The notes beneath the pieces are model-generated. The model made no database searches. It was not told the DNA's origin and saw only the letters and a list, made by a program, of their open reading frames with translations. From assembly GCA_014338405.1 (NCBI GenBank), contig JTDE01000426.1, positions 115,993 through 179,992 on the forward strand: a DNA stretch of 64,000 bases, in the 5' to 3' direction. A program made the position numbers and the translations under genes. The stretch's first letter is position 1. The number at the start of each line of letters is the position of its first letter. The DNA comes from Paragonimus skrjabini miyazakii. Its lineage: Eukaryota; Platyhelminthes; Trematoda; Plagiorchiida; Troglotrematidae. Shown here one piece after another: positions 40,647 through 52,469 of this stretch.

Positions 40647-41937
40647 ACTTTAAGTTCCGAAGAGGCAGCAACAGTGAGGAAATCATTTTCCGAAATACCT
40701 GTACACTCAGGTCTACCAATCAACCAGAATATCTGTAACGGCAGCTCCAGCAGACCCTGTTCGCCACTGACCCCATCAAGTGGTCACAGTGTTCGATCCA
40801 CATGTACTACCAAACATCAAAATAGCACATCAAGACACTCTACAGAATCGATATTGGTGACATCTCAACCTGTCTCAACATCACCGAAATTCAGCGAGCA
40901 TGATAGCGCTCATCAAACAACAACAAGTTTAGAACATCCAACCAACGCGTCCCCATTTGCTTCAGTATTTCCGTCCAATCCCGCAGTTCCTTCATCCAAC
41001 AGCCCACTGACTGAGATAGAGTGCATGAAAAATGGTCACGATTCGAAACAATTCGGCCAAACATCATTAAATGGGCGACACATACCTCGTGAGGACTTCA
41101 TACGAACTTCAGTGAGGGATTCGAGCAATCAACCAGAGAGAAGTGATGTGAACGATGGATTTCTCGGAAGGTCTCTTCTGTCATTTACCAACTCCAACAT
41201 CCCAGCTTTTACGGACGAATGTGGAATCAGAACGCCCCAAACTGCTGCTAGAGTAACAACCATAGACCAACCCCAAGAGCTGAATGAGAACGGAGAAAGT
41301 CAATCGCAACGCATTGCTGGTTTGGTGAGAAACTCTATGATATCAGACTACTTAAATCAACAACTAACAAACTGTAGTCAAGTTTCTATCAATCCAACCA
41401 AGTTACCTTTTGAAAATATCGCAGCGCTGACCGAATTAGCTGGCTACCCTTCAGTTGTATCCACGGCAGCAGACTACAGCATAACCGGTTTGCTAGGCTT
41501 GTCCATGGCAGCCACCGGTTATTTTAAAACCAATGCCGAATTCCACTATAGTCCGGTCGACGCAATGGTACAAATACCGTCACACTCTCTAAGGAAAATC
41601 CAAACGTGGCAGCTAAATTACCTTCCAACGGATCATTGTAACACCAGTAAGTTAGACTGCGATCTATCATATTCGAATTCAGCCGACCGACATGAAGCAC
41701 GACTTACTCCTCATACTCATCAACATAAATCTCATTCGGAGAAACCAGATAGGTTACTCAAAAGGTTTACTGTAACCGGGTATCGATCAACCACGAAAGA
41801 ATCAAGATCAGATACGTGCACAAACTCGACCTTTGCCCCGACGGCCTCGGAATTTGGATCCCAAAAGCGAAAAAACCTGAATGACTATGCAGCATCAATG
41901 AATCTCAGTGGCTTGACGAAGCGAATGCACCAATCAG
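40647..41937 (+). CDS. Pax2/5/8 exon 4 with octapeptide
   Basis: A long exon of 1,291 nt in phase 0 after the paired-box exons. Most of it is Ser/Thr/Asn/Gln-rich linker with no fold visible. The key feature is YSITGLLG at 41475-41498 (about residue 696), in the context AADYSITGLLGLSMAATGYF. The octapeptide of Pax2/5/8 has the form (Y/H)S(I/V)xG(I/L)LG and binds Groucho/TLE co-repressors. Downstream is a basic QKRKNLND at about 41862 and SGLTKRMHQS at the end. In vertebrates a KRK stretch follows the octapeptide, before the partial homeodomain. The donor 'caatcag|gtaggt' at 41937/41938 leaves phase 1. Without it the frame would stop at 42018-42020. The linker between paired domain and octapeptide (about 276 residues) is far longer than in vertebrates. 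Confidence 0.87.
41475..41498 (+). other. Octapeptide motif (Groucho/TLE binding)
   Basis: Eight codons for Tyr-Ser-Ile-Thr-Gly-Leu-Leu-Gly. Together with the paired domain this supports the Pax2/5/8 class, since Pax4/6 lack the octapeptide. The Thr at position four is a variation on the usual Asn, Asp or Ser. Confidence 0.85.
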
Positions 41938-44580
41938 GTAGGTTACACAAGGATCCCAAAGTGAAATTGTCTCTCAGTTTGATAGATTTAAATTTAGTCG
42001 TCACCGTTTGCTTTCACTAGATAAGAAGTAGGGGTGATGGGCTCTGTACTAAGCCTGTTTTACACCCGTTTGCATAACGAGTGTTTCCCTGTCCCGTTAA
42101 TCGATAGTGTCATTCCGACGGCTGGTGACTGTCTGTTGTCAACGGAACCATGGAACCAAATTGTACGGTATATACGGGGTCTTCAGACTTCCGCCACCAG
42201 TTCCGGATGCTGGGGTTAGCCAGAAATTCGCCGTCGTTGTGCTGAATCGTCCCGGAGTTCACTTCCTAGCGAATGCACGACATCAGAGAATGACAGTAGT
42301 CCCCAAAGACAGGAAGGAAATAATTGCCTGTTTGTGTGTGTGATTGCGAGTACCTGATTGCTGGATTCTGTCACCCGTTAGTCCTAGTCGAAATGCAACC
42401 ATTTCACGTTTCGTTGTTTCTCAAACAAATAAGGCTACCGGCAACCGTAGTGTGCAGCAGCCAGTCTGGTTAGAAAACTGTGTTTGACGTCTGTCTCAGT
42501 TTGTTTCACTCTCGAACGTCATACACACAAAAGCAGGTGAAATCACGTAAAGCAGGAAAAGGGATGAGCATAGTTGCAGCCCAGTTTATTTTAATCATGC
42601 GAAATTAACCAGCTCATCCTGACTAGACTCCGTCATTCAGGGTGCATCCGGTTGTGGTCTAGGTTTCTTGACAGCACACTCAAGTTGAATGGAACGTCAC
42701 TGCTATCATTCCTGTATGCCTTTATTTCAGAAACAACCATGAATCACAGACATGAGAAGGTGAGCAAAATCAATTGTTTCCCATATTAGATAAGTATTAA
42801 TGGTTAAAAATATCTAGTTGTCTTCAATTTTGATTATTTGTCTCATTCCATTCGCCAAACAGCTTCCTACACAAAACAGTAGTTAGTGCCTAAAATATTT
42901 TTGTTTCCGGTTTTTCGTGCAAACACACTGGGAACAGATATCCTCTCATAGGCTAAGAGAGTTTCGCTGAAGATGTGGTCATGAATCCCAGTTCATTTCG
43001 TGAATAGACTTAGTGGGGCTATATTAAAGATGACTTATATCTCTGTCGAAATAATGCTTATGACAATGATGCATTGATCGAACCAGCGAGAACGTGAAAC
43101 AAAAGGCAGAGAATTCAACGGTTTCTACAAAGTCTATAAGGTTAGCATGAAGAAATATGTTGAAAAAGCGGATAAATGAGTAAAAAGCAAAAGTTTACCA
43201 AATGACAATTATAGAAATAAAACTGTTGAGCTCAATGTATGGTTGTTAGCAGCGAAAATCATAGAACAGAGACACATGCGAGGAGATTGAGGTTTATATG
43301 AACGGAATATGAAGGGAAATGAAGCCAACATATCTTCTGAGTTCAACAGTCAGCCAGTGATCACTTAAAGTAAATGGACTGGTAACTGGATATATATCTG
43401 ATGGATGCTGAGTATAGTGGTTTCATTTGATTGTAAATCGCAGAAGAAAGACAATTCTCGAACCTGATAACCTAATCTCAACTATCGAATATCCGTATTC
43501 ATTCTCGTCACCCTAAATTCAAGCGGCAATTTAAAAAGATTGGTAACCTCACCACAGAACAGTTAAATTAAGTAAATAAATGGAATAGTTTCCGAATAAA
43601 AATGACCAGGAAAACTAAACTTTTGTTTTCTGTACAGCTGAGATACTGTCAAAAAATCACATGAAGGGCAACCTTACAGTGCTATGATAAGAGTTAGCCT
43701 AACGTAGTTGCTACTAGCTAATACGCTCATAGCTCATCAAGACGGCAAGAAAACATACATCGCGGGATGCAACCATTTCGTTTATTCTCTGATCAACAAT
43801 GTTTCGGAGAACACCAACAACCTAGGGTTGCGATTGCACAATAGGACCACGAACGAAGTGACGGGGTTAACCATATAACCTGTTGCGATTAGGTGGTTCG
43901 CGATCGAAGACGCCAGATTTCTGTTCAGGTTTTGGTTTACTGATAGCTCATAGCTTATAACTCGTAGCTGTCTCTTCCTCTCTATTGTGTTGACTTAAGG
44001 TACATCTGGCATCCGAAGTTTCAAACTAAAATGTGATACAAATGTATGACACGTATACTCTGTACTTATTCTCAAAGCTAACAAATGAGATATCGAGGAC
44101 AACAAAGTGAAATCTTAAATCATTGTTTCTATATCCGAACTTGTTCTGCTAAACTGACATCCAACTACATCATTTTGTGCAACTCAAACTTATGGATGGG
44201 CGTGAATTCGTCCGCTGTTCAAATCGAGCACGCCGAGATTTGGATTATCGTAAACTACTGACTAATTTAATAGTACCATCGGTAACAATACAAATATTGC
44301 ATGAAAATGGTAGATTGTGAACAATTGAACTTTTTCAACTAAATGCTTTGTAGAAACCGATAGACACTGAAGACAAACGGGGAGCGTCTGCAGACATGGT
44401 GAAAATCACAGCATCTCGAAGTGAGTTCGTAATTAAATCAACCCAAAATCGGTTTATCCGTACGAAGTCACTTGGATTAACTGATTGCAGATAAGTATCT
44501 TGGGATTTGATTGAGCAGTACTCACAGCTTTCCCATTCAGAAGTATAGATTAACCAATTAATTTTTAAAGGAAACATTTG
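41938..44580 (+). other. Pax intron 4, left part
   Basis: The intron begins with GTAGGT. No gene, RNA or domain was recognised. The open frames at 42034-42219 and 42107-42343 look like chance frames. The rest of this intron holds the two SINE copies at 44580-44695 and 45158-45515. Confidence 0.55.
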
Positions 44581-44695
44581 CTTCAGGTTTTTTCCCTGTT
44601 AGACCTCGTCTACAGTGAGTATCCTTGCTACGACTAGAATTTAAATTCTGGTGCAAGTTTCTTGAGACAACCATGCAATTCATTGTACCACAGAC
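44580..44695 (-). repeat. Composite SINE, degraded copy
   Basis: In reverse it matches the tRNA-like centre and the start of the body: 'gttagacctcgtctacagtg' near 44599 answers 'gcactactgacgagctctaa', and 'cttgagacaaccatgcaatt' near 44661 answers the 'cggttgcctcatgaacagc' area. Box B has become 'gaatttaaattc'. Confidence 0.5.
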
Positions 44696-45157
44696 TTTAT
44701 ATTAAACATGGCTGGACAATAGAGGTTTAAAACTCCAATACATTAGCTTTTAAGTTGATCAGACAATATGAACACTTCTCATGAATGGATGCGACCGAAC
44801 ATTTCGATTCCGTACATTGACCTTGCCTAAGGTTAGGTCAGCAATATAGTGATCAGCACGGTTGCCACATGAAAATGTGGACGGTAGATTAAATTACAGT
44901 TATGACAGTAATGTGCAATGCTGATGAGTTATAACAAAGGCAAAACTCCAATCTACTGTTTCTGTTCGAGAGCCCCCTGCTAGGAATTCGGTGCGATCAG
45001 TTGTGTACTCTATTGTGATTTCCTAACATAAGCATAGCTAACAACCATGTTACCACTGAATCACCTTGATGTAAATCGACTAACTTTATTGCTTTAAAAA
45101 CTACTTTGGAGCTAATGAAGCAAATAAACAACCTGCTAGGCGATATTTTAGATTTTA

Positions 45158-45515
45158 GTTAACAGAAAGTAACTGTGTCTCCATTTTGAGACGATCGAGC
45201 AACCTGATCATTACTCACAAACGAAAGCGGTTGAGTGTTCACATATGATCATTCGGTCGTGCCTAATGTGAGGTCAATGGCGCAGTGGTAAACACGGTTG
45301 CCTCATGAACAGCATGTCCGTGGTTCACGTCCCGGCAGTGGCGATGATATGCACTACTGACGAGCTCTAATGAGAGTGAAACTCGAGTCTAGTGCTTCTT
45401 TTCGAAAGGGGCCGACTGGAAAATCTATGGGAATGCGACAGCTGCAATCAATTGTGGGTGATGTTCAACGTGAAATAAACAACCCCCAACATTCAATCTC
45501 CTCGTCAAATCCGAC
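45158..45515 (+). repeat. Composite tRNA-derived SINE, best copy
   Basis: The reference copy for the family in this window. It has a 5' module 'gttaacagaaagtaactgtg' onward, through 'gagcaacctgatcattactc' and 'tgagtgttcacatatgatca'. The tRNA-like centre follows: 'caatggcgcagtggtaaaca' (box A, about 45277-45296) and 'gtggttcacgtcccggcag' (box B GGTTCACGTCC, about 45322-45332). The body is 'gcactactgacgagctctaa', 'ttcgaaaggggccgactgg' and 'gcgacagctgcaatcaattg', with the tail 'gtgatgttcaacgtgaaata' and 'caatctcctcgtc'. The short open frame 45370-45564 lies inside it and is not a gene. Confidence 0.82.
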
Positions 45516-46027
45516 TAATATCAGGTCACTACCCGATTACCACAAAATGGCGGTGTATTCATAATGCAACACCATGAATAATGTACTTTAGGGACTGAAT
45601 ATGAAAAGCAAAATAATATTACACGGGTAGCTATTGGAATCGAAACTTGAAGAATAAAATTCGTATCAGATGCTCCTGAGCATCCTCATGTGAATTACAG
45701 CTGGGTTGTTGATCAGACAAACGATGAGTCAGCTGGGTTGGCAAAACTGATAAAACCACTGACGTTGCACTTAGTAAAAACACAAAATAAGTCCCACCTG
45801 GTTAGAATGAGAATTAATCAATTACTTCTACGTTTTAATTGTTAGACTGAATGAAAACCTGGGTATCGGGGCCAGCTACGTTCCAATCGGAACAAAGTTG
45901 GGAAACGTTTTACTATTTCATGTAAAAAATAATGTCCAGTCAAACAAATATTCCAGCTGTCGTCTACCTCCACCCCTTGTTCATTTTTCTCTGGTCAGTG
46001 TAATTTTCGTTATCTTCTCTTTGGTAG

Positions 46028-46878
46028 ATCCCTTAGTCACAACGGAGGCTCTCAATCACACAATAAAGGAATCTGTCATGACGAACCAAGCTCTAATAGC
46101 TGATTCAAATCCAGGAATATTCAGACCACAACGCTCTATGCACAACCAATCTCCATTCGACGACCGCTATGAAACAGCTGGTAAACAAATAATCAACAAA
46201 CAAAGTGGTCATATCACGGAAACTCCGGGAGAGCATATGAACACTCGGTTGCTGGCAGTCGAGTTGGAGACCGACCCATTTAACGATACGTTTGATAACA
46301 GTGGGTCTTGTTTCCATGTTTCAACAGCCGTAGAGGCTAACACATTCAGGAACCAATTAACAAGGCAACCAAGGGAATTTCTCAATTCAGTCTACTATGC
46401 AAATCAGTCCTACTTGGATCCAAGTGGCACCAGTGTCAACCAGGTCGCTGACAATAAGAAAACGCTATCAGAAATCGAAAGCGTTAAGTTGAACTTTTTA
46501 AAACCAGATCAGACCGGTTCATCAGTTTTTATGAACACACACCCAGAGCGGTATTCGACAGTCTTAGAAGCACATGCCTCACAGAGTTACAGTGTTGCAA
46601 ATAGTCCGCGTATGAGGAACAATCCGGGTCAACATCTACTATCGACTTATTCACCAACTTACACAAACTTGGACGAAAAACAGTTGGGTGTGTTCTCGTT
46701 CGGTTGTACCACCAACACGGATCAGAATACATGGGACACATCCATCACTAGTAAATTCACGCCCGCTATAAACTCGCCCCTTCGAGTACGTACCACTCCT
46801 GAATTCCCCTGTTCATTTCCTTCGCCGACAATGGATTCATCTGGCATAAACTTTGGTATGTCTCGTTTGTGTTCCTAA
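46028..46878 (+). CDS. Pax2/5/8 candidate exon 5 (C-terminal)
   Basis: An open frame of 283 codons to a TAA at 46876-46878, entered at acceptor 'ttctctttggtag' (AG at 46026-46027) behind a good pyrimidine tract. It begins with AT and, with the G left by exon 4, gives Asp, so phase 1 fits. The product is Ser/Thr/Asn/Pro-rich, in keeping with a transactivation tail. The junction reads KRMHQS-DPLVTTEAL. In vertebrate Pax2/8 the remnant homeodomain begins near a K-H-L-R-x-D segment followed by a Glu-Ala/Pro-Leu stretch. The likeness is slight and may be chance. A donor-like 'ctttg|gtatgt' at 46855/46856 (phase 1) allows an alternative in which this is not the last exon. The five exons together total 3,399 nt, a whole number of codons (1,132 aa plus stop), far longer than vertebrate members (around 400). 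Confidence 0.68.
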
Positions 46879-49800
46879 GTGAGGTGTTGCAATAATTTCA
46901 TGAACTTCGTAAATCCGTGAATAATAGATTATCCTGTACTCTGTGTATACAAATGTGGAAGCATGACTTAGTTACTAGCAGCGATGACACTTACTGTATG
47001 TAAATGGTTACAACAATCAGGTGCAACAAAATGCACAAGTCAGAAAAAAATGATTCGAATCACATATGATGTACATACTTGGTAGCTATACATTACGTGG
47101 AACAGAATCTGTGGCATGTGCACAGGAGGCCACTAATCGCATGCTTGATAAATGCAGCACAACGGCTCTTTCACAAGTAAACACTTTTGTTCTCAGGCTG
47201 AATCGTTGATGGTTCAATAGCGTACTCTCCAGTTCGATATAAATCAGCCGTGGATTCTTCTGAGGTATGAGTTCTCAAAGTTTTGCGACAGCAAAAGTAA
47301 ATTTCAAAAAGCTTTATAGTTCTCATTTCTGTGGCGTTTTTTGAATGTCTCGGATATGTTCTGAACAACACCATTGATTCATGATTATATACTACAGTTC
47401 ACTATATGGGAACCATGAACCGAAAGCCTCAAAATTTAGCTCGTTGGGGACGTTTGGTCTGAGACTCTGTTACCTCGTCTCGTGCAAAAACTAACAGAAA
47501 CTCCAATATGCTGTCTTACTTAAGATAAGCAGATGGCATAGAAGCATTTACATGCATTGAGCCGGTCGTACTCGGACATCAAATTGTCATTTTGGTCCGA
47601 GAAACAAAGCCCGCTCGTTCTTCCAGATATCACTGTTAAACGCTATCGTAATGCATATCAGTCGACACATTTGTAACCTAGATGGGGTGAACAATATACT
47701 GCTTTCAATAACCTTTCATTCGTCTATCAATTCTAATATCAATTTCATAGGACAAGAAACATGCTTACCGGACACATTGGACCTTGGGTTGGAGTCTACT
47801 TGTGGCCCAGTATTTCACACCAGTTACAAAATGAACGTTGTGGCAAACCAAAAGTGACAACAAAAGCTCACCACAAGGAAACTGACATATACAAATCAAT
47901 CTATAGGAGGGATAAACCATGTAGTTTCCAAAAGGTCGTATAACAGAACTCAGTTGATAGATATGCATTGAGAATTCATTGTATTTGTACTGATGCAGTA
48001 GAACACTAGTAACCCATCCGATAGCGACGCGAGTACGATAGCCCTCTACTCCAGATTGGATTTACATGTTCGGCGAGTTCAACATTAACAGAACACACCG
48101 ACAGAAGGAACACTTTTGGCTTGGTCGCACCTTGCGTACAGCACGTTAGTACCTATCACTTCTACTTACTCTGAATGCGAGAGAAAAGTAATGTATTTCA
48201 CTGTGATATCGCATCTTCCACCAACAGCCAAGTCAAACAATTAATTTGGCGGATAGTTCAGTTTATGCACCTGACTCAACAGTCACGTTTCATACAACTT
48301 TGTTTTCGTGTTAAACAGTAAACGCTAGTCAGGCTCGATCATATTTGGATCAGTCAGCAGAGCATCAAGACACGGTTACTTGTTAAACAAATCCTCGATT
48401 TTGGTTATACTTAGCTACACTTTTCTAAACATTTCAAATGTATTTTACAACCAAGAAAATCAGTTCAAGTTGTTCACGTTGAATTACTTAGCCAACACTG
48501 CTAGAAGCAGTGGACAACTTACATATAGTTGGAAACTACCTTCAAATGTTGCAATAATTATAAACCTACAATGAGATTAAAAAGAAATGACACTGACCGC
48601 CAATCAAGCCAACCTGTTCGATACGGTAGATAAACGAAGGGAAGAAATAATGCAAGTGACAGACGCTTGGTTGGCTAATGCGTCGTAGCGCGATGAAAGC
48701 AAATTGCTATATGCATTGACCTCAAGATGAGAACCAAAATCTCTTTCTTTAGATCACCAGTGTTAGCTAATAAGATTTACGATCCGTAAACAATCAACAC
48801 GATATCAGGTTATTGGTGTTATGCCAGCAGTTTACCAATTCTTTAGAGAGGTGCAGCACTGGATAACTAATGATCTGTAACAAAGACGATTCAGCTGTAC
48901 TACTTAAAAAAAATGGGTCTGCTGATTGCATCATTCAAATCGGTAAACAGAGGTCACTTTTATTGTTCTACCATGTCCATACCCGTTCCTAGGTTAACTG
49001 ATGTAAACGAAAGTTGAAATGTTTTGTTGTAGAATCCGATTTTCAATCAACTACCCTGTTGAACGCGGAAAATAAAACTTCACGTTGATGAGATATTTGC
49101 ATTGATGCAAAGCACATTCTTCCTAGGTAGCGTAATCCTATCGAATGATGGTCCACGATATTTTTCACCGAAAAATATGTTCACCATAACTAATATGGCC
49201 ATAGAGCAGGCATATGCTCCTTAGACGCATTTTATTTTGACACTATCGTGTCATCTATACATCGTTGTGACTTCGTCTCTTGAACCATGATACTCAGTTG
49301 CACTGCATTTAGGAGACTGAAAACCGTTCAATAACCCAAGGAGGCATCCGTTCTAATATACTGTGTATCCGCGTTACCCCCATTCCAGAATAAACATGTC
49401 ACATAGTTTGTCCGGAATCAGAAATTATTGACTAGCCAATCTATCTAGAGATGACTGATATTGTAGAGGTGCAAGTGTGCGTGCCTTTATGCGGGTCGCT
49501 CACTTCCAAAACCTTAAATCAAGGCTGTAGAATAGGTTTGCAATTGAATGCAGAAAGGGTTACCGCGCTTATCACCATAATTCAAATAGGGAAGCTTTTT
49601 TTGATATATCCGAGTGATAGGATCTCACAAGAAAGGTGTAACATTGACCCAAATTGCAGTCACCTATGATGTTAGCACAGTACATAAAAAAAATCAGCGA
49701 GATACCAAGAAACCGCTAATCGGTTGCGATGACAGCTTGAATAGACGACGATTAATTGGAAATTCTTTCAAATTTTTCATATCAGTGCACACCTTTTAAG

Positions 49801-51148
49801 TCAACAGAAACCACTAAACCTCGTTCACAATTATTAAGAATAACTGTTTATCTCCCACTTTCATTTCAGCGGAACAATATCGGTGTTATGAAACACAGTT
49901 GGATGTGAATTAACGGAGAACGAGTCGTGCATGAGAGAACTTCAAGAGATACGGGAAAATGCACTGATTTGCACAGAGCCGAGTCAATACAACCGATTGT
50001 TATTAACCAGTTGACTAACAGATAACTTTCAATGTAACAAGCAGCAGCGGCTTCATTTTTTGTACACATTAGGTACATGCGTTATCTCAAGCGATAAAAT
50101 ATATCAACGTATTATGATAGACGTATGTGCACATGTCTGAGATTAACAAGCAAAGTGGCAACAGACGCACTGTGCTCTCACAGGCCATTGAATGCCAAGA
50201 GGCCCGATGGAGAAATACAGGTCCGACTACTCAGTAACAATAAGTAGTCAAAAGCGTTTATCAATAAGACGAGGCTATAGGATACAACACGCCGATGGAA
50301 CATGACAGAGCAAACACGTCTGTAATGTACAACTATCGGTAAGCCAAACTTTACATGCGCTGGCAATTTATACTCAACCATGGCAATTTAATCTACAGAG
50401 TGTAAGTACGTGAAAACTGTCAATTCATAAATAATTAAAAAGCGAGGGGGTGTTTCTGAAAATCTGATAAATAAACCGACGCGATTGAGCAGGGCGAACT
50501 CTTCCAGTTGTAAAATGTATTCCAAACAAGAGATGTTTATTGACAATTCACAACGTTAAACCATGCACAACGATCTCGTTTACATTGCATCCATGGTACC
50601 ACCCAAAACAGTCCAAAGTTGACTTTGCAAATCAATGCATTCTGAACAAAACAGACACAATGTGCATATATGTGACCTCACGATGGATGGTTGACGCCAC
50701 AGATGCGAACATTGCAGTCAAGGTATACAAAATGACACACAGTAAACTAACATCTCGCAGTTTTATATCAGAATAAAAGAACCTTGAAAAATTTTAGTCA
50801 ATGCAGTTGAGATAAGGAATTTTTTATACGTCCACAATCAACTCGATAAACGGTCAATGACTGGTTACCTGCGAATAGGTCATTTCGAAAAACCATTGCA
50901 AACGTTCGCCTCTTCCATGGTCAACTATAACAATTCACCTTCAGCGACGCCAAAAACACATAAACTCGGTCTTGATTTCCTCATAACTTGTGAATGCGTC
51001 AAGAATGTGGTTGCCGCACAATAGAGATTATTAAGACTGACTGCAGAAACAGTCACTCTCATTACGATTAAGCGACGTTAAGTTGGTATGGATAATTCTA
51101 ATATACCGGAATGACGGTTCCCACTGCATGTCCACAACTCACACACAG
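46879..51148. other. Region downstream of Pax without clear genes
   Basis: No AATAAA lies just after the stop at 46878. Open frames are short and show no known domain. A short helix-turn-helix-like peptide frame at 49614-49799 is discussed under findings. Otherwise nothing was recognised. Confidence 0.5.
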
Positions 51149-51164
51149 AAGGTGAACGTTTCAG

Positions 51165-51292
51165 CATCAGAGCTGGAAGGAAATTTACCTACAAACTGTG
51201 AATGGACGCCAGAAGGAATACACGGTGTGTTCGACATATCAAGAACTTCAAAAAGCAACAGTATTTCACGAAATTTATTCGCAAACGATTGA
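51165..51292 (+). CDS. Weak candidate extra Pax 3' exon
   Basis: After acceptor 'cgtttcag' a frame runs to TGA at 51290-51292 and would encode ASELEGNLPTNCEWTPEGIH followed by a Ser/Asn-rich tail. It would be in phase if exon 5 used the donor at 46856 (G + CA gives Ala). Composition resembles the other Pax exons. Phase agreement has a one-in-three chance of being accidental, and the pyrimidine tract is modest. It may be an exon of Pax, of an unknown gene, or nothing. Confidence 0.25.
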
Positions 51293-52024
51293 TTCATTTT
51301 CAGTTGCTTGTCAACAGCGTCACAATCACAGAATCTAACCACAATGAATTTCGCCTGCGTTAGGTTGCGTTATCAATGGAATCACTATCACAGCGCTATT
51401 TCTAAAAACCAATAGATGTGGCTAAATCTCGGAATGACCGAAGCCGCTCGAGAAGTTAGTTCTTGGCTTTCAGGTTAATAGATCAACTGATTTACGTTAC
51501 AAACAATAACCAAACAAGGTAATCGGAAAACAAGCGATGCTCGGTACATTTCTTACAGAAACGCGCCGAAGAGGGTGGACAGGTTAGTAAGTGAAACACC
51601 AACCATTATCGACCAAACCAGTATAACCAACAACGAAACCGGCCGCAAAATTAAGACTTGCAAGTGAAAGTCAGATTTCTTGATTAGAGAAAAGTAGCAG
51701 AGAATTTGGTTGAAATAAATCGGACGCCAATCAAAGTTGATTGCAGTCCACGTAATCCGATAGACCCTTAAGGCGGCCACTTTCGAAGAGCCATTAGCTC
51801 CCACTGTCGCTCCCGTTATAGCTTACCAAAAGGGCACTTGTCTGGTATGACCACAACGGATAATTACAAGTGCTGTTCAAACTACATCAACCATATCCCA
51901 TACTGATCATCACTGATAAAAAAGCTCGGCAAATTTGATGAGTTTTGTGATCACAACTTGATGAGAAGTCCTGATCATCGGACCACCGATTGAAAGTACC
52001 AGGACAATTTCGAGGTAAACTGAG

Positions 52025-52140
52025 CATCACTATAAAGTGAATGTAGTTGAGCGTTTGCATACGATAATTTGGTCACGCCGAATGTAAGGTCGATGATCAA
52101 CACGGTTGCCTCACGAGGGCGTAGCCGGAGGTCAACTTTT
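52025..52140 (+). repeat. Composite SINE, degraded copy
   Basis: It matches the end of the 5' module and the tRNA-like centre: 'gaatgtagttgagcgtttgc' near 52039, 'acgataatttggtcacgccg' near 52061, and 'tcaacacggttgcctcacga' near 52097. Box B is 'ggaggtcaact', well decayed. A deletion removed most of box A. Confidence 0.6.
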
Positions 52141-52330
52141 CTAAAGTTGGCATTTCATTTTCCCGCGTGCATGGCGATAACCTAAACGAATTGTTCGAGA
52201 GAGAGAATACGCCAAACCAATCAACAGAACTTAATCATACCAAAATTATCACACTAACCGTTCAATTAATTAAAGGTGTATAACTACCGTAGATGGAATG
52301 CATGTGATCAACTAGATAAGGGCGTCTCAG

Positions 52331-52461
52331 AAATACACACAAACGTCACCAACAGGTTCCAACTAGGTGAGAAACATGATGATTCCTCAGATCGAAGTGC
52401 AACCACGTTGCCGACACGACAAAGTGCCAACAACTATAGCACCGAAACGTCTACTTATTAA
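52331..52461 (+). CDS. Weak candidate extra Pax 3' exon (alternative)
   Basis: After 'gcgtctcag' a frame runs to TAA at 52459-52461. It is rich in Ser/Thr/Asn (for example SDRSATTLPTRQSANNYSTE) and also in phase with a donor at 46856. No pyrimidine tract precedes it. It is listed only because composition and phase fit. Confidence 0.18.
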
Positions 52462-52469
52462 AATAGCCA

